33,306 nt of DNA, taken from contig JAICXX010000050.1 of the NCBI GenBank assembly GCA_025934485.1, forward strand, positions 1 to 33,306. The letters run 5' to 3'. Positions 9,101 to 16,953 of this stretch are shown here, one piece after another; the stretch's first letter is position 1, and each line of letters opens with the position of its first letter. The translations under genes were made by a program, and so were the position numbers. The notes under the pieces were generated by a model. The model ran no database searches, was not told the origin of the DNA, and saw nothing but the letters and a program-made list of their open reading frames with translations. The DNA comes from Chitinophagaceae bacterium (GTDB taxonomy: Bacteria > Bacteroidota > Bacteroidia > Chitinophagales > Chitinophagaceae).

Positions 9101-9229
9101 AAATACACCGGCATGAACCCCGAGATCAGCCTCAGTGGACAGGATCCTACACAAGGGATCAAGGTCGACGAAGAGAGCTATCCCATCCCCCGCACCATTT
9201 CCTTTGGCCTGTCCGCCTCTTTTAAATAA
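6149..9229 (+). CDS. SusC/RagA-family TonB-dependent outer-membrane transporter
   Basis: A 1026-residue outer-membrane glycan importer. The signal peptide runs to about residue 28 (TTQA cleavage), followed by a carboxypeptidase-D-like beta domain (about 30-112), a plug domain (about 120-230, with the family-typical PLFVIDGLPI, DEIETFTVLKDASATALYGSRAANGVILITTK region) and a long beta-barrel ending SFGLSASFK, a terminal beta-strand motif ending near an aromatic residue. The length is normal for SusC. It is followed 18 bp later by the SusD partner and then a glycosidase gene, so it probably imports oligosaccharides that this operon binds and cuts. The first domain shows no added sigma-factor signalling (STN) domain. 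Confidence 0.96.
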   Translation: MKKTVSHPFRRLFLVWVLLMLLVGTTQAQNAVTGRVIDDKGQPVAGAAVMVKGSSKGTTTNAEGFFSISVPPGTKLIIRSIGYQTEEILPQSEKNLSVSLKAVATELDEVTVSYGKQRQRDVTGSIATLSTAKLQDQPVMQFAQQMEGKVAGVSVMESSGQPGRGVDFRIRGAASFYLNNQPLFVIDGLPITGSINNINPDEIETFTVLKDASATALYGSRAANGVILITTKHARAGDSRVEFNSNYGVQTLPENKVPKPMNARQFATFMNERYQDKMTYEGYTGTIPTEYQNPAQYGAGTDWYKLLTRSAPIQNYDITLQSATEHSSSTAIFGYQEQQGVLINNNTRLFTGRINKDLTTANGKIRMGINIAPSYRLDHNNRLSTDGVNGYFERLFEASPLIAPRNPDGSYIRNVYSSGMVAYINPLAIFNLTNDDYKTTRILANGYFNYEFLKGLQLKINTGVDKGGETRQYYQSGQVTSTVNNPTGTSSSVDNGSYTAEAYLDYKKTFGDHRLEVLGGYSAQKFSSTSNTITGLGFPNDDIPYLGAATSVTGSSSYSSYALVSTIGRINYSYKNRYLLQGAIRNDGSSLFGADTRYGTFPSVSAGWIVSDESFMDRFKNSIGFLKLRGSYGVTGNNTFSGYYSAQSTTSNYYYDYNNTITQGTTIGNLGNGDLQWERNLQLDLGFDLSILRDRITIAYDYYHKNTDHLIMTRPLPTSSGFSSILDNVGSIAMWGHEISVNTVNLNGRLKWTSSLNVSLDRNKITALVSPGYIRRNNTVSSDYYRQQVGHPLGAFYGFVFEGLYKNADDLAKSAKYQATATNPNGVSDIGTIKVRDINGDGVIDDVNDRTFIGNPTPTFTGGITNYLSYKNFDLSISTAFDVGGQILNAAKWAYQTNMDGSRVPLAAALNHWRSIQDPGSGIYPRTKTGTTAIGREVNSQWLESATYLSIKNVALGYTLPLKQNRMFRSLRAYCSAQELFVLTKYTGMNPEISLSGQDPTQGIKVDEESYPIPRTISFGLSASFK

Positions 9230-9247
9230 CTATTCAACCAGCGACCA

Positions 9248-10786
9248 ATGAGATCGATATACTTCCTCCTTGCCTTCATCGTCCTCACCGGCGTCTCGTG
9301 CAAAAAAAGTTTCATCAACCTGACGCCCAAGTCGTCGTATTCCGACGCCAATTATTTTCAGAACACCCAGCAGCTCAGCTCGGCCGTGACCGCGGCCTAT
9401 GCGCCCCTGCGCGACGTATTCACCACCGATTACCTCATGTGCGAACAGCGTTCGGACAACACCATCTACCAGGGCTTTCTGAGCAACCGGGGTACGGCGT
9501 ATACCGATCGCGAGGCGCTCTGTGAATTCATGGATGCCTCCACCGATTCCTACACCGCATCGGAATGGCAATATTGCTACCAGGTGATCTCCCGGGCCAA
9601 TATCGTCATCGGCCGGTTGCCCGGCACGAAGTCTGTCCCCGCCGATACCGCCGCGATCATGGACGGCCAATGTAAATTCCTCCGCGCACTCATGTATTTC
9701 AAGCTCGTTCGGCTGTTCGGCGGCGTACCCCTGTTCGTCAAGGAGGTGAAGACCGCCGACGAAGCGTTCCTGCCCCGGGCTACCGTCGACCAGGTTTATG
9801 CACAGATCACCGCCGATGCCAACGACGCTATCGACGAGCTGGCGCCGCCGGCCAAATTCCCGCAAACAGGCGCCGCTACCAAAGGTTCGGCCACCATGCT
9901 GCTGGCGGATGTCGACGTCTATCTCAAAAAATACGACAGCGCCGTTACACTTCTCAATACGCTGCCGGCCATGGGCTATGCGTTGAATGCCAATTACGCC
10001 GACGCGTTTACAGCTGCCAACAAGAACAGCAAAGAGTCGCTCTTCGAGGTGCAATTCCTCGGCGGTACCGCCACAGGCAGCACCCCCAACCCGCTGCAAT
10101 TCTATTTCCTGCCGCGCAGCAACAGTACGGCGCTCGTCACAGGCACAGCGATCAATAATACATCGACAGGCGGCTGGAATACGCCTACCCAGGACCTCAT
10201 CAATTCGTACGAACCCAATGACAAACGTCTCGACGCTTCGATCGGTATAGTCGAAGGCACCTACGATGCCAGCAACTATTTCACGTATTCCGCCGTCAAA
10301 AGCATCCTCAACTATCCCGGTCCGCCCAGTGGAAAAATAGCCGTTCCGTATGCCAAAAAATTTCAGCATACCGCAGTGGCCGTCACCGGCAACTCCGACG
10401 ACTTCCCGCTCTACCGGTATTCGGAAGCCCTGCTGCTCCTCGCCGAGGCTCTTAACGAACAGGGACAGTCTCCGCTCGCGCCGCTCAATGCCGTCCGCGA
10501 ACGCGCCGGATTGCCCGACATCACGTCAGCCAACCAGGACACCCTGCGCGCTGCCATCCTGCACGAAAGACGCATAGAACTGGCCTTCGAAGACAAACGC
10601 TGGCACGACCTCGTCCGTTCCGGCAACGCCATATCCGTCATGAATGCCTTTGGCGCGAACCTGCAAACGCAGATCACCTATCTCCCTGCCGGCGCTTACG
10701 TGGTGACTGCCGACAAGCTGCTGTTGCCCATACCGGCTGCCGAGATCGGCGTGAATACCTTACTGACCCAAAATCTTGGCTATTAG
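9248..10786 (+). CDS. SusD/RagB-family nutrient-binding lipoprotein
   Basis: A 512-residue surface lipoprotein that caps the SusC barrel and binds glycans. The N-terminus is a lipoprotein signal with Cys18 (TGVSC) followed by KK; the residues before the Cys are a loose lipobox, as is common in Bacteroidota. It contains SusD hallmarks: an early repeat-rich helical domain with FRALMYFKLVRLFGGVPLFVKEV, and a C-terminal NAVRERAGLPDI ... HERRIELAFEDKRWHDLVRSG block. It starts 18 bp after susC and ends 5 bp before the glycosidase, so all three form one transcript. Ligand identity cannot be read from the sequence. Confidence 0.95.
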   Translation: MRSIYFLLAFIVLTGVSCKKSFINLTPKSSYSDANYFQNTQQLSSAVTAAYAPLRDVFTTDYLMCEQRSDNTIYQGFLSNRGTAYTDREALCEFMDASTDSYTASEWQYCYQVISRANIVIGRLPGTKSVPADTAAIMDGQCKFLRALMYFKLVRLFGGVPLFVKEVKTADEAFLPRATVDQVYAQITADANDAIDELAPPAKFPQTGAATKGSATMLLADVDVYLKKYDSAVTLLNTLPAMGYALNANYADAFTAANKNSKESLFEVQFLGGTATGSTPNPLQFYFLPRSNSTALVTGTAINNTSTGGWNTPTQDLINSYEPNDKRLDASIGIVEGTYDASNYFTYSAVKSILNYPGPPSGKIAVPYAKKFQHTAVAVTGNSDDFPLYRYSEALLLLAEALNEQGQSPLAPLNAVRERAGLPDITSANQDTLRAAILHERRIELAFEDKRWHDLVRSGNAISVMNAFGANLQTQITYLPAGAYVVTADKLLLPIPAAEIGVNTLLTQNLGY

Positions 10787-10791
10787 CTCCT

Positions 10792-13700
10792 ATGACAATC
10801 AACAGACGTGAATTCCTCCGGAGCGGCTCGGCCGCGGCATTGGCATCGGCGCTGCCCGTATCCTGGTCTATCGGGTTCCTGCCTGAACCCCTACCCGCGC
10901 CACACTTGTCGCTGCTCACCGATTTCACCGCCCCGCCGCGCACCGTCCGGTCGTCGTGCTACTGGTGGTGGTTCAATGGCAATGTCGACAAGGAAGGCAT
11001 CACCCGCGACCTGGAAGAATATCACGCAAAGGGCATGGGCGAAGTGCTGCTCGTCAATTCCGCCGACGGGCTCGGCGGCGCCCACGTCCCGCAAGGCGCC
11101 CGCCTTTTTTCCGAAGAATGGAAACAACTATATCGCCACGCCATGAGCGAAGCCAAGCGGTTAGACATCGCGGTTGGGATCAACCTCTGTTCAGGATGGT
11201 GCATGGGTGGCCCCTGGATCGAACCCCGGGATTCGGGCCGCTGGTACCTGCAGTCAGAGCTGGTCGTGGAAGGCCCGCAAACCTTCTCCGGCCGGCTCCC
11301 ATTGCCAGGCAACCGTGCGGGTTATGACAAGGTCTTCAACCCGCCGGGCTATAAGAACTATATCGACCTGCCGCTGGAGCAACTGGATTATCGCGACACC
11401 GCGGTTGTAGCCATTCCGTTTGGCACCGGGCGCATCAGCGGCGCCCAGGGGGCCGACAGCAGGGCCACCGGCACCCATATGACCGACGCCCGCGCCGAAA
11501 CCCTCGATGCCAAAACAAATCACCGCGACGCCAGCAACTTTATCATGGCCGTCGACGTCATGAAGCCATTGCTCGAACAATGGCAGGATGAACCCGGAGA
11601 CACGCCTGTTCCCACACAGGGCGTCATCGATCTCACGGCTAAAATGGACAAGGATGGCCGGCTGGAGTGGCAAGTTCCCGCCGGTAAATGGACCATCGTC
11701 CGCACCGGTCATCGCATGACGGGGTCGCGTGTGAGTATCGCGCAGGCTGAAGGTGCCGGTTTATCCGTCGACTGGTTCAGTCGCCGCGGCGTCGAGCTGC
11801 AGTTCGAACATCTCGGCCAACTGTTCATCGAAGAAGCCGCCAAGGTCGGCAACAAACCCAAATACTTTTGCGACGACAGCTTCGAGGACGGTTTTCCCAA
11901 CTGGACAGAAAATATCCTCGAACAGTTCCGGCATTACCGGGGCTACGATCCCACCCCCTACCTGCCTGCGCTCTCGGGCTATCTTATCGGCAGCGCGGTC
12001 ATAACCGACCGGTTTCTGAACGACTATCGCAAGACCCTGGGTGACTGCATGGCGGACGAGCACTACAAACGCTTTGCCGATCTCTGCCACGAACACGGCA
12101 TGCTCGTGCAAAACGAAGGGTCGGGTCCGAGCCGCTCGGGTACCATGTGCATGGATGGCCTCAAAAACCAGGGCCGCAGCGACCTGCCCATGGGCGAGTT
12201 CTGGCTGGCGCCGCATCACGAAGACGAGTCGACGCTCACCGACGATAAACCCTACGCCATCTCCCGGCTCGACAAGGGACAAAACAAGGTCACGAAAATG
12301 GCCGCGTCCGCCGGACATATCTACGGTCATACCATCATTTCCGCCGAGGCCTTTACCAGTTTCCGCCACTGGCTCGATTATCCCGGCTCGCTCAAACAGG
12401 CGCTCGACCGCGCCTACTGTGAAGGGATCAACCGCATCGCCATCCATACCTCCACGGCCACGCGTCCACGCGATGGCAAACCCGGTTATGAATATGGAGC
12501 CGGAACCCATTTTAACCCCAACGTCACCTGGTGGGAAATGTCCGCGCCCTTCTTCGATTATGTAGGCCGCTGCCAACACCTGTTACGCTCGGGCCATTTC
12601 TGCGCCGACGTTCTTTTCTATAATGGTGACGTAACCCCCAATCTCGTCGCCCAGAAACATATCGATCCCTCCCTCGGCCCGGGCTATGACTATGACGTCT
12701 GTAACGAAGAGGTCCTGCTGACCCGGCTCGATTGCACGGATGGAAAGCTTACGCTTCCCGATGGAATGCATTATGAAGTGCTGGTGCTCCCCGATACGAC
12801 CCGCATGCCGTTGAAGGTCCTGGAGAAGATTGCCGCCCTCGTAAACGCCGGCGCCACCGTCATCGGCCCGCGCCCTACCGAAGACTCGGGACTGCTCGAT
12901 TATCCCGCCTGCGACGACAGGATAAAAACGCTCGCCGCTGAATTGTGGGACGGCGGGCTGGTCCACGACGGCCCCACCACCCGCGAGGTATTGCTCAAAA
13001 AGAATATCCAGCCGGATTTCGAGTACACCGGCAATCCCGAGGTCTGGATCGACTTCATCCATCGCTCGACCCCCGAAGCCGACATCTATTTCCTGACCAA
13101 CCGCCACGGCCAGGCCGTCCGCGCCGACTGTTCCTTCCGCATCACCACGAGCATGCCACAGCTCTGGAATGCGATCGACGGTAACATCACGACAACACTC
13201 AATTACCGGATTGCCGGCAACCGCCTGCTCCTGCCCCTAAGATTCGACGCCTTCCAATCCTGGTTCGTCATCTTCCCGAAAAAGGACAGACTAACGCCGG
13301 CAGATAACCGCAATATCCACCGCGATAACTCAACCGGCCGCGATCCCTCCGGTCGGCCGGGGGACAATTTCCCCGACCGCCGCCTGCTGCAAACTCTCTC
13401 CGGCCCATGGGACGTCGCATTCGACACCCATTGGGGCGGTCCGGCCCGCGTCAGATTCGACACCCTGCAGGACTGGAGCAGCAGCGACGATCCGAAAATA
13501 AAATATTACTCGGGCAAAGCGGTCTACACGAAACAATTCGAATGTCCTGCCGATACGAAGGAACCGGTCCATCTCGATCTCGGCGTGGTAAAGAATATTG
13601 CCCGCGTCATCCTCAACGGACAAGACCTCGGCATCGTATGGACCGCACCCTGGCAGGTGGATCTTTCGCCGGCAATAAAAAGAGGGAATAACGATTTGGT

Positions 13701-13851
13701 GATCGAGGTCATCAACCTATGGCCAAACCGGCTCATCGGTGACGCCGCCCTTCCGCCGGAAGAACGCCTGACCCATACGAACATCGCATTCAAAAAGGAC
13801 GCAGCGCTGCTTGCTTCCGGCCTCCTGGGGCCGGTGACCCTGTTATACTAG
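10792..13851 (+). CDS. GH106-like glycoside hydrolase (alpha-L-rhamnosidase type), Tat signal
   Basis: A 1019-residue secreted enzyme. It begins with a twin-arginine signal (NRREFLRSG, residues 4-12). The catalytic part opens with a YWWWFNGNVDKEGITRDL motif characteristic of the family 106 rhamnosidase-like proteins, and contains long conserved blocks around NEGSGPSRSG and ISAEAFTSF. The last 170 residues (from about 865) look like a galactose-binding jelly-roll (LSGPWDVAFD ... YSGKAVYTKQF ... GQDLGIVWTAPWQVDL). Family 106 members remove L-rhamnose from pectin-type glycans; whether this one does so is not shown, since many relatives are untested. It is the only enzyme in this susCD operon. 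The 3' end overlaps the convergent deoR gene by 9 bp. Confidence 0.85.
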   Translation: MTINRREFLRSGSAAALASALPVSWSIGFLPEPLPAPHLSLLTDFTAPPRTVRSSCYWWWFNGNVDKEGITRDLEEYHAKGMGEVLLVNSADGLGGAHVPQGARLFSEEWKQLYRHAMSEAKRLDIAVGINLCSGWCMGGPWIEPRDSGRWYLQSELVVEGPQTFSGRLPLPGNRAGYDKVFNPPGYKNYIDLPLEQLDYRDTAVVAIPFGTGRISGAQGADSRATGTHMTDARAETLDAKTNHRDASNFIMAVDVMKPLLEQWQDEPGDTPVPTQGVIDLTAKMDKDGRLEWQVPAGKWTIVRTGHRMTGSRVSIAQAEGAGLSVDWFSRRGVELQFEHLGQLFIEEAAKVGNKPKYFCDDSFEDGFPNWTENILEQFRHYRGYDPTPYLPALSGYLIGSAVITDRFLNDYRKTLGDCMADEHYKRFADLCHEHGMLVQNEGSGPSRSGTMCMDGLKNQGRSDLPMGEFWLAPHHEDESTLTDDKPYAISRLDKGQNKVTKMAASAGHIYGHTIISAEAFTSFRHWLDYPGSLKQALDRAYCEGINRIAIHTSTATRPRDGKPGYEYGAGTHFNPNVTWWEMSAPFFDYVGRCQHLLRSGHFCADVLFYNGDVTPNLVAQKHIDPSLGPGYDYDVCNEEVLLTRLDCTDGKLTLPDGMHYEVLVLPDTTRMPLKVLEKIAALVNAGATVIGPRPTEDSGLLDYPACDDRIKTLAAELWDGGLVHDGPTTREVLLKKNIQPDFEYTGNPEVWIDFIHRSTPEADIYFLTNRHGQAVRADCSFRITTSMPQLWNAIDGNITTTLNYRIAGNRLLLPLRFDAFQSWFVIFPKKDRLTPADNRNIHRDNSTGRDPSGRPGDNFPDRRLLQTLSGPWDVAFDTHWGGPARVRFDTLQDWSSSDDPKIKYYSGKAVYTKQFECPADTKEPVHLDLGVVKNIARVILNGQDLGIVWTAPWQVDLSPAIKRGNNDLVIEVINLWPNRLIGDAALPPEERLTHTNIAFKKDAALLASGLLGPVTLLY

Positions 13852-14604
13852 GATCATTTGGATGTCCCGCTCTTTGATAGCTTTAACGGTATTAGCCGAG
13901 ACATTGCGATCGGTGATGATAAAGTGGACCTGCTCGAGACTGCAGATCCGGCCGAGACCACGACGGTCGAATTTCGTACTGTCCGCCAGCACCACCACCG
14001 TCTGTGCCGTATCGATCATCTTCTGATTCAAGGCAGCCTCGGTGAGATTGGAAATAGAAATGCCAAAATCGAGATCGATGCCGTCGACGCCGAGAAAAAA
14101 TACGCCGCAGGAAATATCGTTCAGCATGTTCATGGCATAGTCACCCATCACGGAGGAAGAGTTGGGGCGGATCAACCCGCCGAGCTGCAAGACCTCCACA
14201 TTGCTGCGGTTGCTCAGCTCGACACCGACCTTCAACGCCGGAGTGATCACCGTGAGATGTTTCGGCGGAAACAAGGCCCTCGCCACCTCGAACACCGTCG
14301 TCCCCGATCCGATCATGATCGAGTCGGTATCGGCTATGAGCTTGAGGGCCGCCTTGGCGATCCTTTTCTTTTCATCGGAATTGATCAGCTCTTTCTCATC
14401 GATGGGCCGGTCTACGGCATAGGGATTATTGATCGATCCCCCACCCCTGATCCTGAACATCAAATGCTTGTCCTCGAGAAGTTTGAGGTCTTTACGGATG
14501 GTAACCCCGGATACCCCCATTTCTTCCTGCAGGGCGAAGATGTTCACTTTCCCATCCTTTTTCAATTTTTCAAGGATGTGCTGATGCCGTTCGTTGATAT
14601 TCAT
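13843..14604 (-). CDS. DeoR-family transcriptional regulator
   Basis: A 253-residue regulator of standard DeoR length. Residues 6-57 carry the winged helix-turn-helix (ERHQHILEKLKKDGKVNIFALQEEMGVSGVTIRKDLKLLE), followed by the RIRGGG hinge. Residues about 75-231 form the DeoRC sensor domain, with the SIMIGSGTTVFEVARAL segment that in this family binds sugar phosphates. It is divergent from the five-gene permease-kinase operon, with a 113-bp shared control region containing an inverted repeat and tandem repeats. It most likely controls that operon and itself in response to a phosphorylated intermediate made by one of the kinases. That last step is inference. Confidence 0.93.
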   Translation of the reverse strand: MNINERHQHILEKLKKDGKVNIFALQEEMGVSGVTIRKDLKLLEDKHLMFRIRGGGSINNPYAVDRPIDEKELINSDEKKRIAKAALKLIADTDSIMIGSGTTVFEVARALFPPKHLTVITPALKVGVELSNRSNVEVLQLGGLIRPNSSSVMGDYAMNMLNDISCGVFFLGVDGIDLDFGISISNLTEAALNQKMIDTAQTVVVLADSTKFDRRGLGRICSLEQVHFIITDRNVSANTVKAIKERDIQMILV

Positions 14605-14620
14605 AATAAGGAATAGAAGC

Positions 14621-14628
14621 CAAAAATA
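14621..14628 (-). promoter_or_regulatory. -7 element of the deoR promoter
   Basis: On the minus strand this reads TATTTTTG, fitting TAnnTTTG, 16 bp before the deoR start codon. The best TTTG further upstream (14642-14645) is only 13 bp away, so the -33 box is doubtful. A short palindrome, TTTTTG-TGAT-CAAAAA (14632-14647), lies directly upstream of this element and could be a further protein-binding site. Confidence 0.45.
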
Positions 14629-14652
14629 ACATTTTTGTGATCAAAAAAAGAT

Positions 14653-14675
14653 AAACTTTAACTGAAATAAAGTTT
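14653..14675. promoter_or_regulatory. Inverted repeat in the deoR-permease control region
   Basis: AAACTTTA (14653-14660) and TAAAGTTT (14668-14675) are perfect 8-bp arms around a 7-bp spacer (ACTGAAA). The repeat lies almost midway between the divergent deoR and permease starts, where a shared DeoR operator would be expected. No U-tract follows, so it is not a terminator. Confidence 0.55.
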
Positions 14676-14687
14676 CAAAGACTTACT

Positions 14688-14707
14688 TTTACTTAAATTT
14701 ACTTAAA
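14688..14707. repeat. Perfect 10-bp tandem repeat before the permease gene
   Basis: TTTACTTAAA occurs twice with no gap, at 14688-14697 and 14698-14707, and a partial third copy (ACTTACTTT) precedes them. The pair ends 10 bp before the permease ATG at 14718. A 10-bp period places the units on one face of the helix, as in some DeoR-family sites built of direct repeats. TAAATTTA at 14694-14701, inside the repeats, differs from the -7 pattern in one base, so promoter and operator may overlap. Confidence 0.5.
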
Positions 14708-14717
14708 AAGCAGCCGT

Positions 14718-16001
14718 ATGAAGCCGCAGGATAATGTTCTGGAAAAAGTCGGTATCCCCAAACAGCTCGCCTGGGGCTACCTGGGCGTACTTATTTTCAT
14801 GATGGGCGATGGGGTTGAACAGGGCTGGCTCAGCCCCTATCTCATCGATCGCGGGCTGGCCATTCAACAATCGGCATCACTCTTTACCGTCTACGGTGTC
14901 ACCATCGCCATCTCTTCCTGGTTTTCCGGGGTACTCACGGAGGCCTATGGCCCCCGCAAGACCATGCTCGCCGGCATCCTGCTGTATATTGCCGGGACGG
15001 CCGGTTTCGTCGGCTTCGGTCTGCCCGCGGTGAATTTTCCCGTCATGCTCATCACCTATGCCATCCGGGGTTTCGGTTATCCGCTCTTCGCCTACTCCTT
15101 CCTGGTATGGATCATGTACCGCAGCCCGCAAAATAAACTCAGTACCGCCGCCGGCTGGTTCTGGTTCGTATTCACCGGCGGGCTCAACGTCTTTGGCGCG
15201 TATTATTCGAGCTGGGCCATCCGCCGTCTCGGCTATCTCGATACCTTGTGGACATCCCTCTTTTGGGTCACGCTGGGCGCCGTTTTCGCACTCGGTCTCA
15301 ATCGCGACAAATTCAGCGGCTCGCCCAGTCAAACGAGCAAGCTGCAAGAGTTGAAAAAAGGCTTTACCATCCTACGCGAAGAGCCCAAGGTCCTTCTCTG
15401 TGGCATCGTCCGGGTCATCAATACCACATCGCAATTTGCCTTCCTCGTATTCATGCCCGTCTATATGGAGCAGCATCACATCGGCACCAGCGCCTGGCTG
15501 CAGATGTGGGGAACCATCTTTACGGCCAATATCGCGTTCAACCTCCTCTTTGGTTTCGTCGGCGATTCCATTGGCTGGCGGCGCACCATACTTTGGTTCG
15601 GCTGTGTAGGCTGCGCCCTGAGCTCGCTGCTGTTCTACTATGCCCCCGTGTTCTTCGCCGACAATTATTGGGCTACCCTGCTCTCGGGATGTCTTTGGGG
15701 AGCGCTGCTGGCAGGCTTCGTACCACTGTCCGCCCTGACGCCATCGCTGGTAGGGACGGACAAGGGCGCGGCCATGGCCGTACTCAATCTCGGCGCAGGG
15801 CTCGCCGTCTTCGTTGGCCCGGCCATCGTCGGTCTCTTCATCGGCCCCGTGGGCAGCACCGGCGTCATCTGGATCATCTCGGGGCTCTATGTTGTCGCCG
15901 CCATTCTCACGTCTTTCCTCACACAACCTCATAAAACCATCCATAAACCATCATCACATATCGTCTATCATGAAGATCTTGATAACAGCACCGTACAATG
16001 A
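14718..16001 (+). CDS. MFS permease, polyol transporter (RbtT/DalT/CsbX) family
   Basis: A 427-residue inner-membrane transporter with about 12 membrane helices. The N-terminal half closely follows the remembered sequences of Klebsiella ribitol and D-arabinitol permeases: WGYLGVLIFMMGDGVEQGW, then LIDRGLAIQQSASLFTVYG, and a central RGFGYPLFAYSFLVW and GWFWFVFTGGLNVFG. The Bacillus relatives are CsbX and YoaB. The substrate is probably a polyol, sugar or sugar acid. The 3' end overlaps the dehydrogenase gene by 32 bp, making this the first gene of a five-gene operon. The start at 14718 agrees with the family N-terminus. Confidence 0.88.
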   Translation: MKPQDNVLEKVGIPKQLAWGYLGVLIFMMGDGVEQGWLSPYLIDRGLAIQQSASLFTVYGVTIAISSWFSGVLTEAYGPRKTMLAGILLYIAGTAGFVGFGLPAVNFPVMLITYAIRGFGYPLFAYSFLVWIMYRSPQNKLSTAAGWFWFVFTGGLNVFGAYYSSWAIRRLGYLDTLWTSLFWVTLGAVFALGLNRDKFSGSPSQTSKLQELKKGFTILREEPKVLLCGIVRVINTTSQFAFLVFMPVYMEQHHIGTSAWLQMWGTIFTANIAFNLLFGFVGDSIGWRRTILWFGCVGCALSSLLFYYAPVFFADNYWATLLSGCLWGALLAGFVPLSALTPSLVGTDKGAAMAVLNLGAGLAVFVGPAIVGLFIGPVGSTGVIWIISGLYVVAAILTSFLTQPHKTIHKPSSHIVYHEDLDNSTVQ

Positions 16002-16953
16002 AAAAGGCAGGGAAAAGCTCGCCAGCGAACTGGGCGAGGTCATCTACAAAGAATGGAAACAGAACGGCCGCGCCTATAATGAAGCCGAGCTCATCGAGCT
16101 GCTCGACCGCTCCGGCGCCGACGCACTGATCACCGAGCATGACCATGTGACGGCCGCCGTGATCCATACACACCCCCGGCTGCGTTTCATCGGCGTCTGC
16201 CGCGGAACGCCTTCCAATGTCGATCTCAAAGCCGCCCAACAGTATGGTATCCCTGTTTTCCATACGCCAGCCCGCAATGCGCAGGCCGTGGCCGAAATGT
16301 TCCTTTCCAACGTGATCAGCCTGATGCGGAAAACGATCCCCAGCTGGCAATGGCTCACGGGTCACCAGTGGGGCGAAGGCGCCCACACGTCCTATCTTCA
16401 GTTCAAAGGCAATGAGCTCGCCGGAAAGACCATCGGCATGGTAGGCTTTGGCGCCGTGGCGCAGCGCATCGCCGAAATGGTACAAGGCTTTCCCTGCTAT
16501 ATCCAGTATTACGACCCTTATCTACCTTCCTCGCACCCGGTGTTCAAAAAGACAACGCTGGAGGACATCTTCGAAACAAGCGATATCGTCTCCATCCATC
16601 TGCCGGTAACGGATGAGACCATTGGCATGATCGACAAACGCCTCATCGGCCGGATGCGCCCCGAGGCCATCTTCGTCAATACCGCCAGGGCCACCGTAGT
16701 CAACCGCGACGACCTGCTCGACGCTATCGCGAATCACCGCATCGGCGGAGCCGTGCTCGATGTCTATAATGTTGAACCGCCAGACGAAAAAGACTATCAG
16801 CTCATCAATAGCCCGCTGGTGCTCGCCACACCGCACACCGCCGGCGCTACACACGAGGTCGAAGACCATCACGTGGAAATTCTCAACAAAAAAATATTGG
16901 ATTGGGTAACTTTGGGGCCTCTTAACGACGCTAAAACCGTCCCGACCACATGA
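15970..16953 (+). CDS. D-2-hydroxyacid dehydrogenase (phosphoglycerate-dehydrogenase type)
   Basis: A 327-residue NAD-dependent oxidoreductase interconverting a 2-hydroxyacid and a 2-oxoacid. The open frame extends to 15814, but homology begins at MKILITAPYN, so the ATG at 15970 was chosen. Visible elements are the nucleotide-binding GFGAVA (G159-A164), the acidic D182 that favours NAD, and the catalytic trio R240 (NTARA), E269 (NVEPP) and H289 (TPHTAG). There is no C-terminal ACT domain, so it is not a serine-pathway enzyme of the long type. It lies between a permease and a kinase of the LsrK/YoaC type, matching the gene set of Bacillus yoaDCB. The substrate may be a phosphorylated sugar acid; this is inference. 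Confidence 0.88.
   Translation: MKILITAPYNEKGREKLASELGEVIYKEWKQNGRAYNEAELIELLDRSGADALITEHDHVTAAVIHTHPRLRFIGVCRGTPSNVDLKAAQQYGIPVFHTPARNAQAVAEMFLSNVISLMRKTIPSWQWLTGHQWGEGAHTSYLQFKGNELAGKTIGMVGFGAVAQRIAEMVQGFPCYIQYYDPYLPSSHPVFKKTTLEDIFETSDIVSIHLPVTDETIGMIDKRLIGRMRPEAIFVNTARATVVNRDDLLDAIANHRIGGAVLDVYNVEPPDEKDYQLINSPLVLATPHTAGATHEVEDHHVEILNKKILDWVTLGPLNDAKTVPTT

Noticed and set aside
9230..10369. 379-codon open frame antisense to the SusD gene
   Set aside because: It mirrors a well-supported SusD gene and resembles no family; a codon-bias shadow.
13858..14616. 252-codon open frame antisense to deoR
   Set aside because: The minus strand encodes a complete DeoR protein with both domains; the plus frame has no protein-like motifs.
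14605..14717. SAM riboswitch before the permease operon, by analogy with Bacillus yoaDCB
   Set aside because: The gap is only 113 bp, AT-rich and shared with deoR; I see no multi-helix S-box-like structure, only short repeats.
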